Source of the DNA: an uncultured Pseudomonadota bacterium
Lineage (GTDB): Bacteria > Pseudomonadota > Gammaproteobacteria > Burkholderiales > Rhodocyclaceae
DNA length: 57,734 bases
Direction of reading: 5' to 3'
NCBI GenBank assembly: GCA_903870055.1
Contig: CAIQBG010000017.1
Coordinates: forward strand, 1 to 57,734
Positions within the stretch are counted from its first letter, which is position 1. Each line of letters begins with the position of its first letter. Of the stretch, positions 11,478 to 20,350 are shown piece by piece. The position numbers and the translations under genes were made by a program. The notes beneath the pieces were generated by a model, which saw only the letters and a program-made list of their open reading frames with translations, ran no database searches and had not been told where the DNA came from.

Positions 11478-12848
11478 TCAAATTTGCGCGCGCCGCAGTC
11501 TTTGTACCCAGATCAACAGACTTACCAGGCCAATTGCAGCCAGCATGGTGGCGACAAGTACGGCACACCAGAAACCGGATGCACCCATCGGGCTAATAGC
11601 TAACAGGGGCAGTCCGTAGAAAGCCAACTGGTAGCCTCCCCAGAGGCCAATCAGCCAGAAGGCTGCAAGATGGATGCCCAAGGGCAGCAAAGTAACGTGA
11701 TAGCCCCGTAATGCGAATGCGGCAACCGTCTGGGCGGCATCAAACAACTGATATGCCGCCACAAAGCCGACAAGGCTCACAGCCACCATCTGCACATCCT
11801 GATCCGGGCTGCCCAGCCAAGCCAATTCGGCACGAAAGATCCAGAGCAGAACGGCGAGCATCCCCGACCCACAGCAGGCCACCATAAAGGCACTACGTGC
11901 CATTGCACGCGCCTCGTCATCTCGATCGGCACCTGCTGCCTGACCGACGAGCGCAGCAGTCGCCGTACCAATCGCCAAGGGGAACATATAAACCATGGCA
12001 GATAAATTGGCGACGATCCGGTGGCCCGATAGTACCTCTGGTCCCAGACGTGCAATAAAGATCGCCATCACCGTAAACGCCGTAATCTCGACAAAATAAG
12101 AAAGTCCCATGGGTAGGCCAACGCGAAGCAACTTGGCTTGCACCTGCCAATTAGGACCCGTCCAACGGGCACTTTCCAAAAATTGCTGGTAAATCGGTGC
12201 TTTCCACAGAACAAGAATGCCAGCGCCGCAAACCATCCAGGCAAGCATGGCTTGAGACAGCGCTGCCCCGCTAACACCTAATCCAATCCCCAACGACAAT
12301 GATCCGAGGGTGAGGCTATCAACCAGGATCGGCGCTAGCAACGCATGGCCGGTAGTCTGACCCAGGCTCAGCCACATCAATGGGCGTGTTTTACCAACAC
12401 CCCCGGCAATGGCATGAAAAGCACGGTATCCCAACGATGCCGGCAAAGAAAATGCCAGAATGAACAGATAATCCCGGGTCAAGGCTTCTACCGCTGGCGG
12501 CAGTTCGGCCAGCGCGATCATCCAACCAGGAAAGCAAAGCACCAGGTCGCCAAACACTGCCAGCAAAACGACGAGCCAGAAAGCCTGATAAATGAGTTTG
12601 CCGGTCATGGCCTTATCGCCCCGGCCAATCTGATGGGCAATTCCCGGCAACAAGGCCTGGACAATACCGGAGAGCGCAAGCGCCAGGGACACGTAAATAC
12701 TGGCACCGACAGCCAGTGCAGCAAGATTATCGGTATTGGATCGGCCAACAACCACCGTATCAATAGCCATCATCCCAATAGTCGCCAATTGGGCGATCAG
12801 TACCGGCCAGGCCAATCGGTACAGCCGGGTTAGAGAAGTACGCAACAT
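11478..12848 (-). CDS. MATE family multidrug/cation antiporter
   Basis: A 456-residue inner-membrane protein with about 12 hydrophobic segments and the two-fold repeat of MATE exporters, which expel organic cations using Na+ or H+ gradients. Typical family stretches include RLAWPVLIAQLATIGMMAIDTVVVGR near the N-terminus and FVEITAFTVMAIFIARLGPE at the start of the second half. It is closest in style to the NorM branch. The start is three bases after the stop of the CbiM-like gene, and ppx precedes that, so the three probably share one transcript. Confidence 0.9.
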   Translation of the reverse strand: MLRTSLTRLYRLAWPVLIAQLATIGMMAIDTVVVGRSNTDNLAALAVGASIYVSLALALSGIVQALLPGIAHQIGRGDKAMTGKLIYQAFWLVVLLAVFGDLVLCFPGWMIALAELPPAVEALTRDYLFILAFSLPASLGYRAFHAIAGGVGKTRPLMWLSLGQTTGHALLAPILVDSLTLGSLSLGIGLGVSGAALSQAMLAWMVCGAGILVLWKAPIYQQFLESARWTGPNWQVQAKLLRVGLPMGLSYFVEITAFTVMAIFIARLGPEVLSGHRIVANLSAMVYMFPLAIGTATAALVGQAAGADRDDEARAMARSAFMVACCGSGMLAVLLWIFRAELAWLGSPDQDVQMVAVSLVGFVAAYQLFDAAQTVAAFALRGYHVTLLPLGIHLAAFWLIGLWGGYQLAFYGLPLLAISPMGASGFWCAVLVATMLAAIGLVSLLIWVQRLRRAQI

Positions 12849-12851
12849 GAT

Positions 12852-13511
12852 TCAGGCGTTATCGATATAACGGGCGCTATCGAACAAACGTACCAGATCC
12901 GGGCGATAGACCACCATCACGGTTAAGAGCATGCCCGTCAACCAGGCTTCCGAAAAGGCCACCAGCAACCAATAGGCGGCATAGTCTTCGAGTAATGGCC
13001 CCCATGGATATAGCTGGGTCAACCAGAACATCAGCGTCAACAGCCAGCCGGTCAGCAACACGACACCTGCCCCACCAAAGAATCCGCCGGCGAAAATGAA
13101 TACAAAAAGGTTCGAAGGAAGCCGATCAACCAGATGTGCCACGAGCTGGGTCAATGCAACTGGCCACAACACAAGAAGGCAGGCATTAAGGCCTAATGTG
13201 CGCCATTCACCTACAGCAGTGATTTGTGACACAACCAGTGCAATGGTTAATGGCAGCAGCGCCAAACGACGCCCGAAAACCAGCGTACATAATGTAGCCC
13301 CGATAAGATGCAGGCTTAACCCCGGCAATACTGTTGCCCGGATATGCCAGAGCACCACTAGTGCCAAGGCAGCGATCAGTAAGGCTGGCCAGCGGTCATT
13401 AATATCAGCTAGCCGCACTGAAAAAGGTCGCAAGGCCAGAAGGTAAAACCAGCCTGCAATGAGAAAGCCCGTGACCAGCCAGGCTGGATCAATCGCTCCA
13501 GAATGAATCAT
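12852..13511 (-). CDS. CbiM-like (ECF-type) membrane permease
   Basis: A 219-residue polytopic membrane protein with about six helices. Motifs recall the CbiM/NikM permease group for Co/Ni uptake as found in proteobacteria: LSLHLIGATLCTLVFGRRLALLPL, NACLLVLWPVALTQ and the C-terminal FSEAWLTGMLLTVMVVYRPD. CbiM proteins normally work with CbiQ and an ATPase; neither is encoded nearby. Start choice: ATG 13511 overlaps the ppx stop as ATGA, implying coupling; an ORF extending to 13556 would add 15 unlikely residues. Metal transport is inferred from the family only. Confidence 0.72.
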   Translation of the reverse strand: MIHSGAIDPAWLVTGFLIAGWFYLLALRPFSVRLADINDRWPALLIAALALVVLWHIRATVLPGLSLHLIGATLCTLVFGRRLALLPLTIALVVSQITAVGEWRTLGLNACLLVLWPVALTQLVAHLVDRLPSNLFVFIFAGGFFGGAGVVLLTGWLLTLMFWLTQLYPWGPLLEDYAAYWLLVAFSEAWLTGMLLTVMVVYRPDLVRLFDSARYIDNA

Positions 13512-15013
13512 CGACGCGTGGCACGGATACGTAGACGGAATCCCGCCTCTTCCCAAATCGCCGTTTCATCTCGTAAAGCCGCCATAGTCATTGGGTTGTC
13601 ATCCAACCAAACAGCTGGCAACTGGAGGGTAAATCCGTTAACGGTTTCCGATGCCTGTAGCTCCGGCACCCCGGATTCGAGACGTGAACGATGCAGAATA
13701 ACCGCCAGGCGCAGCGCCAGAACTTGGCGCCAGGCCATATCGTCACGGCTGAGCGCATCCACTTTATTGAGCTTTCCGCGATGGCAGAGAACAAGTAGGG
13801 CCAACCGTGCCTGATCCATCTTGGAAAAACCCGGCATATCAGCGTAGCCCAGGATGTAGGCGCCATGCTTATGGTAACCACTGTGGGCGATCGACAACCC
13901 CACTTCATGCAATGCGGCCGCCCAGCGGACAAATTGCAGATCGCGCTCACGCTCTTCGGCACTACGCAGCTTGAGCCCCATTAAATCAGAGAAGATCTCA
14001 ATTGCGGTATCGCTCACACGATTCGCCTGGTCAGACTCAACCTGATAACGACGTTGAAAATGCTTAACTGTAGCCGTACGCATATCATGGTGATGAAAGC
14101 GCCCGAGCAAATCATACAAAACACCAAGACGCAGCGCCCCATCAGCATAGGTCACCTGCTGGATACCTAGGGTATCAAGAATGGCCGACATAATCGCAAT
14201 GCCACCCGTCAACACAGGAATTCGGTCTGACTTAACACCCTGTAAGGGTAAAGCGTCAATGTGCTTGTAGCGAATCATGAGCGCGCAAAGCTTATCCAAA
14301 CCGGATCGGGTAATACCCGTCATGCCCCGTGGGTTCAGATCATTCTGTTCTAATATTTCGGCAATAGCACTGGCTGTCCCGGAAGAGCCTATCGCTTCCC
14401 CCCAGCCTGTTTGCCTATAGGCGTGCGCAATCAACGATACCTCTTTAGCGGCGGCCATCTGCGCCTCGCGCAACCGACGACGATCGATCAAACCGTCCGG
14501 GAAATAGCGCAGCGAATAACTGACACACCCCATAAAGAGAGATTCGAGTTTGAGGGGCTTCATTCCTGAACCGATGATGAACTCGGTGGAGCCGCCGCCA
14601 ATATCGAAAACCAGACGTTGCTGATCAGAAGCCGGCAGCGAGTGTACCGCGCCGATGTAAATCAGGCGTGCCTCTTCCCGGCCGGCAATAATTTCAATCG
14701 GAAACCCCAGCGCCGCTTCTGCTTGGAGTAGAAAGCTATTCGCATTTTTAGCCACACGCAAAGCATTTGTCGCCACAGCGCGTACCGCATCCTGGGGCAG
14801 CCCGCGTAGGCGCTCTCCAAAACGTGATAGGGCGACCAACGCACGATCCTGAGAGGCCTGGTCCAGGCTTTTATCGGCTTGCAACCCGGAAGCCAGCCTT
14901 ACTGCGTCCTTGAGCGAATCCAGGGTGTAAATCTGATCGTCGACAACGCGCCCCACCTCTAGGCGAAAGCTGTTGGATCCTAGATCTACTGCGGCGATCG
15001 ATTCGTACTGCAT
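13508..15013 (-). CDS. ppx: Exopolyphosphatase Ppx/GppA
   Basis: Removes terminal phosphates from polyphosphate and/or converts pppGpp to ppGpp. At 501 residues it has the actin-like ASKHA fold: phosphate-1 motif AAVDLGSNSFRLEVG at the N-terminus and phosphate-2 motif FDIGGGSTEFIIG near 140-152. The C-terminal half is the helical HD-like domain of the long PPX/GppA form. It is divergent from ppk1 over a 162-base gap and leads an apparent operon with the CbiM-like permease and the MATE gene. Whether it prefers polyphosphate or pppGpp cannot be told by reading. Confidence 0.94.
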   Translation of the reverse strand: MQYESIAAVDLGSNSFRLEVGRVVDDQIYTLDSLKDAVRLASGLQADKSLDQASQDRALVALSRFGERLRGLPQDAVRAVATNALRVAKNANSFLLQAEAALGFPIEIIAGREEARLIYIGAVHSLPASDQQRLVFDIGGGSTEFIIGSGMKPLKLESLFMGCVSYSLRYFPDGLIDRRRLREAQMAAAKEVSLIAHAYRQTGWGEAIGSSGTASAIAEILEQNDLNPRGMTGITRSGLDKLCALMIRYKHIDALPLQGVKSDRIPVLTGGIAIMSAILDTLGIQQVTYADGALRLGVLYDLLGRFHHHDMRTATVKHFQRRYQVESDQANRVSDTAIEIFSDLMGLKLRSAEERERDLQFVRWAAALHEVGLSIAHSGYHKHGAYILGYADMPGFSKMDQARLALLVLCHRGKLNKVDALSRDDMAWRQVLALRLAVILHRSRLESGVPELQASETVNGFTLQLPAVWLDDNPMTMAALRDETAIWEEAGFRLRIRATRR

Positions 15014-15175
15014 GCCTGTCCCTTGTTTGATGGCTAAGCCACAAGCCCTGATTTTAACCCAGTGGCATATCAGGCGTTAGGCAAATTTCTCAGTCAAAAA
15101 AACGGTGTTTTCATATTCCTGTCACAATACCCATGCTTACTTTGCTAATTAATACTCTGACACTACCTCTGATCC
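15014..15175. promoter_or_regulatory. Divergent ppx/ppk1 promoter region
   Basis: The 162-base gap must hold promoters for both genes. Towards ppk1 there is an AT-rich stretch with TAATAC (15150-15155) but no good -35. CTGTCAC at 15119-15125 resembles half of a Pho box, but the second 7-mer at the correct 11-base step is poor, so Pho control is not supported. ppk1 also has no clear Shine-Dalgarno sequence. Confidence 0.35.
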
Positions 15176-17272
15176 ATGACACCGACGGCACATAACGCAC
15201 CTCCCAGCCATTTTCTAAACCGCGAACTTGGGCTCATCGCCTTTAACCGACGGGTTTTGGCGCAGGCGCAAGACGAACGTGTGCCGTTACTAGAGCGTCT
15301 GTTTTTCCTATGCATCGTGTCTTCCAACCTGGATGAATTCTTTGAAATCCGCATGGCCGGGCTTAAAGAGCAGATCAAGGGACACAGCAAGACACGCACA
15401 ACAGACGGCCTGCTGCCGCAGGAAGCCTACGACGAGGTTTCTTCGGCGGTACATCGACTCGTTGCAGATCAGTACCGCGAACTGAACGACACCCTGCTGC
15501 CAGCTGCCGCGAACGAAGGCATCCGCTTCTTGCGTCGCTCCCAGTGGACGGATGCACAACGTGAGTGGATTCGTGACTACTTTTTCCGGGAAGTCATGCC
15601 GGTTCTAACCCCGATTGGCCTTGATCCGTCACACCCCTTCCCGCGCATTTACAACAAGAGCCTTAACTTCATCGTTGAACTTGAGGGCCGTGATGCCTTT
15701 GGGCGCAGTTCCGGCATTGCCATTGTTCAAGCACCCCGCGTATTACCGCGCATTATCCGCTTGCCGCAAGAACTAACTCCGGAATCCGAATACACCTTTA
15801 TCTTCCTGTCCTCGATCGTTCATGCCTTTGTAGGGGAACTGTTTAGCGGGATGACGGTACAGGGCTGTTACCAGTTCCGCGTTACTCGCAATTCAGATCT
15901 CTTCGTCGATGAGGAAGAAGTCAAAAATCTGCGTGCCAAAATCCAGGGCGAGCTCCCACAACGTAATTTCGGCGATGCCGTACGGCTGGAAGTGGCAGAC
16001 AATACTTCCCCCGCCATGACTGAATTCCTGCTCACCCAGTTTGGGCTGGAAGAAAAGGATCTCTACCGTGTTGAAGGCCCGGTAAACCTGGTACGCCTGA
16101 TGCAGGTGCCAAGCTGGGTAGATCGGCCGGCACTTAAATTCCCGGTTTTTATACCGGGCGAAGTCAAACGCCTGGAAAAGGGCAAAAATATTTTCAGCGT
16201 CATCCGTAAAGGTGACGTACTGCTCTACCACCCCTACCAACGCTTCACGCCAGTCATCCAGTTACTCGAATCAGCCGCCACCGACCCGCAAGTGGTTGCC
16301 ATCAAGATGACGGTTTACCGTACCGGCACCGACTCGGTGCTCATGAACTCACTCATTCGTGCCGCCCAGAACGGTAAAGAAGTTACCGTGGTGGTTGAGC
16401 TACTGGCCCGCTTTGACGAAGAAACCAACGTCAGCTGGGCAACAAAACTGGAAGAAGTTGGTGCGCACGTTGTTTACGGTGTCGTTGGCTACAAAACTCA
16501 TGCCAAAGCGCTACTTATACTGCGGCGGGAAGAGGATGAACGGGGCATACCGATGTTGCGTCGCTACGTGCATCTGGGTACCGGCAACTATCACCCACGT
16601 ACCGCGCGTCTTTACACTGACTTCGGCCTACTCACCTGTAACGAAGCCATTGGCATGGACGTTTCGGAAGTCTTCAAACAACTTACCGGCCTAGGTCGTG
16701 CGCAAGCACTGCACCATCTCTGGCAAGCGCCCTTTACCCTCAGCGCCAACATGATGAAGGCTATCGAGGGGGAAAAGCGCGCAGCCGAAGCGGGCCGTAA
16801 GGGTCGTATCGTTGCCAAGATGAATTCCCTGTTGGAACCTGCCATCATCGAAGCACTTTATGCGGCCAGCCAGGCAGGCGTTGAAATCGATCTGATCGTA
16901 CGTGGTGTCTGCGCACTTAGACCAGGCGTTCCCGGATTGTCCGAAAACATCAAAGTCCGTTCTGTTATCGGCCGTTTTCTGGAACACACCCGCGTCTTTT
17001 ATTTTTACGCGGACGGCGCGGAAAACGTCTACCTGTCTTCCGCCGACTGGATGGAACGCAACTTCTTCCGCCGTATCGAGTTGGCCTTTCCTATTCTTGA
17101 TGCCCGCCTGAAAAAGCGTGTCATCACTGAAGGCCTCAAACTCTATCTGGCCGATAACGAACAATCCTGGGACATGGATTGCGATGGGGTTTACACGCGC
17201 CGTAAGCACGGCCGCAATAAGCCACACTGCGCACAGCAGGATATGGCTAATCTGCTGGGAAAAACTGCCTGA
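15176..17272 (+). CDS. ppk1: Polyphosphate kinase 1
   Basis: Polymerises the gamma phosphate of ATP into inorganic polyphosphate at the membrane. The 698-residue protein has the four-domain PPK1 layout: N domain beginning FLNRELGLIAFNRRVLAQA, head domain, and two phospholipase-D-like catalytic domains. The phosphorylated histidine lies in GYKTHAKALLILRRE, and a second conserved histidine lies in FLEHTRVFYFYADG. KMTVYRTGTDS and SSADWMERNFFRRIE are strong family matches. It ends three bases before the relA stop on the other strand, so the two converge with no terminator between them. Together with ppx, relA and the PPK2 gene at 51 kb it covers most of polyphosphate/(p)ppGpp metabolism. Confidence 0.97.
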   Translation: MTPTAHNAPPSHFLNRELGLIAFNRRVLAQAQDERVPLLERLFFLCIVSSNLDEFFEIRMAGLKEQIKGHSKTRTTDGLLPQEAYDEVSSAVHRLVADQYRELNDTLLPAAANEGIRFLRRSQWTDAQREWIRDYFFREVMPVLTPIGLDPSHPFPRIYNKSLNFIVELEGRDAFGRSSGIAIVQAPRVLPRIIRLPQELTPESEYTFIFLSSIVHAFVGELFSGMTVQGCYQFRVTRNSDLFVDEEEVKNLRAKIQGELPQRNFGDAVRLEVADNTSPAMTEFLLTQFGLEEKDLYRVEGPVNLVRLMQVPSWVDRPALKFPVFIPGEVKRLEKGKNIFSVIRKGDVLLYHPYQRFTPVIQLLESAATDPQVVAIKMTVYRTGTDSVLMNSLIRAAQNGKEVTVVVELLARFDEETNVSWATKLEEVGAHVVYGVVGYKTHAKALLILRREEDERGIPMLRRYVHLGTGNYHPRTARLYTDFGLLTCNEAIGMDVSEVFKQLTGLGRAQALHHLWQAPFTLSANMMKAIEGEKRAAEAGRKGRIVAKMNSLLEPAIIEALYAASQAGVEIDLIVRGVCALRPGVPGLSENIKVRSVIGRFLEHTRVFYFYADGAENVYLSSADWMERNFFRRIELAFPILDARLKKRVITEGLKLYLADNEQSWDMDCDGVYTRRKHGRNKPHCAQQDMANLLGKTA

Positions 17273-17275
17273 CGA

Positions 17276-19474
17276 TCAGCCTCTGCGGGCGCTCACTACC
17301 CCGCCGACCTGGTGAATGTGGTGTAGCGCCTGTTGCAGGCGCTTTAGATCTGATACCTCAACGGTAAAGGCCATTTCAGCTGCGCCGGCTTTGGACTGGG
17401 TCTTAACGGCAGTCACATTCAGTCGTTCACGTGCAAGGACATCGGAAATGTCTCGCAATAACCCCTGGCGATCCTGCGCATCCACCAGAATATCGACTGC
17501 ATAGACTTCATTCTCTGGTGTAGTGCCACCCCAATCCGCATCAATTACCCGTTCGGGGTGTAGCGCTGCTACATGCATGAAACTCGGGCAATCCTGTCGG
17601 TGCACTGAAATGCCCTTTTCCCGCGTAACAAAGCCCTGAATTGCATCGGGCGGGACGGGTTTGCAACATTTGGCCAGTTGCGTCTGGATTTGATCAATCC
17701 CCACAATCAGAACGCCGCTGCCTCCCCGATGACGCGATTGACGCACCATTGCCTCGGGCGATAAATCGGCTAATGGCAGTTCATGCTGTTCGGCACTGAT
17801 TGGTTTCTGGGACTCGCCGCGCAACGCCTGCTGCAGTGAGCGCAAGCCTACTTCATCCCGGCCTACGGCGATGAGGAGATCTTCAGCCTGGTCATAACCT
17901 AATTCGTGTGCGACCTGATCCATAGACGTATGACTAACGCCGGCACGCTGCATTTCGCGCGTGACGATGGCTCGTCCCGCAGCCAGAGTGTCATCGAGTG
18001 CCTGACTGGCGAACCAGGCACGTACCTTGGTCCGTGCTGATTTGGTGATCAGATAGCCCTGAATTGGATTGAGCCAATCGCGGGAGGGACCACCCTCTTT
18101 CGCTGAAACAATCTCGACACGTTGCCCGGTTTTAAGCGGCGTGGTCAGGGGAACCAACACACCATCTACTTTTGCACCACGGCATCGATGGCCGAGCTCG
18201 GTATGTACGCGATAGGCGAAGTCCACCGGGGTGGCACCATCGGGCAAATCGACTACTCGCCCTTGTGGGGTAAAGACGTATAGCGTGTCATTAAGCGCCG
18301 CTTCCCGATAATGCGACTGCCAGTCCCGGCTATCACCAATGTCCTCACGCCAATTGAGCAACTGGCGAAGCAATGCAATCTTGTCATCGTAATTGGCTGA
18401 ACTGACAGCACCCTCTTTATAACGCCAGTGGGCTGCAACGCCCAGTTCGGCATGCTGGTGCATATCATGTGTACGGATCTGGATTTCAAGCGCACGCCCG
18501 TCCTCGCAATGCACTGCCGTGTGCAGTGAACGATAGTCGTTACCCTTCGGTTGTGAGATGTAGTCATCAAACTCCGAGGGAATGGGCGTCCAGATCTGGT
18601 GCACATAGCCCAGTGCAGTATAGCAATCAGCAACAGTAGCAACAACGATGCGCAATGCACGCACGTCGTAAAGTTCATCAAAGCTCAAGCCCTTACGCTG
18701 CATCTTGTTCCAGATGCTGTAGATATGTTTGGGGCGTCCATAGACCTCTGCTTCCACACCCCGCTCGTGTAAAGCAGACTTGACCCGCTCAACCGCACTG
18801 GCAATAAATGACTCGCGCTCAAGGCGTTTTTCATCGAGCTTGCGAGCGATATCTTTATAGGTCTCTGTATGCAGGAATCGGAATGACAGATCTTCCAATT
18901 CCCATTTCAACTCCCAGACCCCCAGGCGATTGGCCAGTGGCGCCAGAAGCTCAAGGGTTTCACTTGCTACCCCCAGGCGCGCCGGATCCGGATGCTGCGC
19001 GTAATAGCGCAATGTCTGCGTACGAGATGCTAAACGTAAGAGGACAACGCGAACGTCTTCGACCATGGCCAGCAACATTTTTCGAAGGACTTCAATCTGT
19101 ACTTTGAGGTCCTGTGGGTTCAGCGTAGCGTCAGAAGAAAACCCCTGGGTAATGGGACGCATCTGGTTAAGACGGTAAACCCCTTTAACCAGCCGAGACA
19201 CGTCTTCACCAAACTGCTGCTCAAATTTGTCTTTATTGAAGTGCGTTTCGTTGGGAAAGGCAAAGAGTAGTGCCGCCTGCCGGCTAGTAACGTCCAACCG
19301 GAGTTCGGCAGCCATCTGAGCCATGCCTACGGCATGTGGCCAAACGGGTTCACCACTACCCAGTAAAGAATCTGCATACTGTGCCTGCGCCTGCCGGGCA
19401 ACACTTGCGAGCGCCTCCCGCTGCGTGTCGTCCAGGTCTGCCCAAACAATTTCGGGCAATAGCGTTTCAATCAT
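17276..19474 (-). CDS. relA: GTP pyrophosphokinase RelA ((p)ppGpp synthetase I)
   Basis: Ribosome-bound stringent-response enzyme making (p)ppGpp from ATP and GTP/GDP. Order in 732 residues: a degenerate HD hydrolase domain (where SpoT has HDxxED there is LLFAFPNETH, so hydrolysis is probably lost); the synthetase with DVRALRIVVATVADCYTALG and EFDDYISQPKGNDYRSLHT; TGS domain (VFTPQGRVVDLPDGATPVDFAYRVH); a Cys/His region (CCKPVPPDAI ... HRQDCPSF); and a C-terminal ACT domain. The acidic ExDD in the synthetase is the RelA-type (versus RxKD) signature. It begins exactly at the end of the alpha/beta hydrolase gene, so both are likely co-transcribed. A SpoT partner would be expected elsewhere. Confidence 0.96.
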   Translation of the reverse strand: MIETLLPEIVWADLDDTQREALASVARQAQAQYADSLLGSGEPVWPHAVGMAQMAAELRLDVTSRQAALLFAFPNETHFNKDKFEQQFGEDVSRLVKGVYRLNQMRPITQGFSSDATLNPQDLKVQIEVLRKMLLAMVEDVRVVLLRLASRTQTLRYYAQHPDPARLGVASETLELLAPLANRLGVWELKWELEDLSFRFLHTETYKDIARKLDEKRLERESFIASAVERVKSALHERGVEAEVYGRPKHIYSIWNKMQRKGLSFDELYDVRALRIVVATVADCYTALGYVHQIWTPIPSEFDDYISQPKGNDYRSLHTAVHCEDGRALEIQIRTHDMHQHAELGVAAHWRYKEGAVSSANYDDKIALLRQLLNWREDIGDSRDWQSHYREAALNDTLYVFTPQGRVVDLPDGATPVDFAYRVHTELGHRCRGAKVDGVLVPLTTPLKTGQRVEIVSAKEGGPSRDWLNPIQGYLITKSARTKVRAWFASQALDDTLAAGRAIVTREMQRAGVSHTSMDQVAHELGYDQAEDLLIAVGRDEVGLRSLQQALRGESQKPISAEQHELPLADLSPEAMVRQSRHRGGSGVLIVGIDQIQTQLAKCCKPVPPDAIQGFVTREKGISVHRQDCPSFMHVAALHPERVIDADWGGTTPENEVYAVDILVDAQDRQGLLRDISDVLARERLNVTAVKTQSKAGAAEMAFTVEVSDLKRLQQALHHIHQVGGVVSARRG

Positions 19475-20341
19475 TCAAGCGGATTCCAGGAATTCTCGGA
19501 CGAGAGCAATCTGATCTTCAGACATAAACATGGGGGCATGGCCCACACCTGCAACCACTTTGAGTGTCGCTTTTGGGCCACGTTGTGTCATTTCCTCGGC
19601 TGTATCAGCCGTTAGCAGGTCAGACATGGCACCATGTATCAGCAAGATCGGACATTTAATCGCGTCGTATACCGGCCAAAGATCAATTGCTTTGTCGATA
19701 TAGGTTTGTTGCAGCGGTTGCCGGATCTCTTTGTCATAATTGAATCTAAAGCCACCCGACGGGATTGGTTTGAAGGAACTATCAGATAACCAAGCCCAAT
19801 CCCCTTCGGTCTGGAGGGCAAATGGCGCAAATACAACGCGCGCATAGCGACGTGCCGATTCAAAATCCTTAAATTCATAGGGATTACCCACGTAGCCGGC
19901 AATACGTTTAAGCGCGTCCAAAGATAGCGTTGGACCAACATCATTAAGAATCAGGCGACGAATCGGCGATTTTGGTTGACCGGCCAGCATCATGCCGATC
20001 AAACCACCCATGGAGGTACCCAACCAATCGACCTCTTCGACACCGAGTTTAGCCAGCAGCGTGACCATGTCTGCTGCGTAGGTCAATGTGTTGTAGGCCA
20101 TCGGATTCTGCAGAAAATCACTTTCGCCACGACCCACGACATCCGGTGCAATCACACGGTATTGTTTTGATAAAGATTGCGCTAAGTGCTCAAAATCCAG
20201 ACTGTTACGAGTTAACCCATGGACGCAAATAAGGACTTTCGGGTTTTGCGGATCACCCCACTCCCGATAAGCCATGTGATACAACCCCATCGCACCACCA
20301 CAGAGCACCTTGTGTAAGTTTCCACCGGTCGGGTTATTCAT
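19475..20341 (-). CDS. Alpha/beta hydrolase
   Basis: A 288-residue cytoplasmic alpha/beta-fold hydrolase. Likely triad: S110 in GTSMGG (nucleophile elbow), D241 in HGAMSDLLT, and H268 in GVGHAP. The oxyanion strand is VLICVHGLTRNSLDFEHLA. Substrate unknown; esterase or C-C hydrolase activities are both possible. It lies between comEC (10-base gap) and relA (directly adjacent), and is therefore likely transcribed with relA. Confidence 0.88.
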   Translation of the reverse strand: MNNPTGGNLHKVLCGGAMGLYHMAYREWGDPQNPKVLICVHGLTRNSLDFEHLAQSLSKQYRVIAPDVVGRGESDFLQNPMAYNTLTYAADMVTLLAKLGVEEVDWLGTSMGGLIGMMLAGQPKSPIRRLILNDVGPTLSLDALKRIAGYVGNPYEFKDFESARRYARVVFAPFALQTEGDWAWLSDSSFKPIPSGGFRFNYDKEIRQPLQQTYIDKAIDLWPVYDAIKCPILLIHGAMSDLLTADTAEEMTQRGPKATLKVVAGVGHAPMFMSEDQIALVREFLESA

Positions 20342-20350
20342 TTCAAGTCC

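Noticed and set aside
11470-11514. Inverted repeat GATCTGGGT ... ACCCAGATC at the convergent end of the MATE gene
   Set aside because: 27-base loop, no T tract, and the right arm is coding; could be chance.
15119-15135. Possible Pho box upstream of ppk1
   Set aside because: Only the first 7-mer (CTGTCAC) matches; the second repeat at the required spacing does not.
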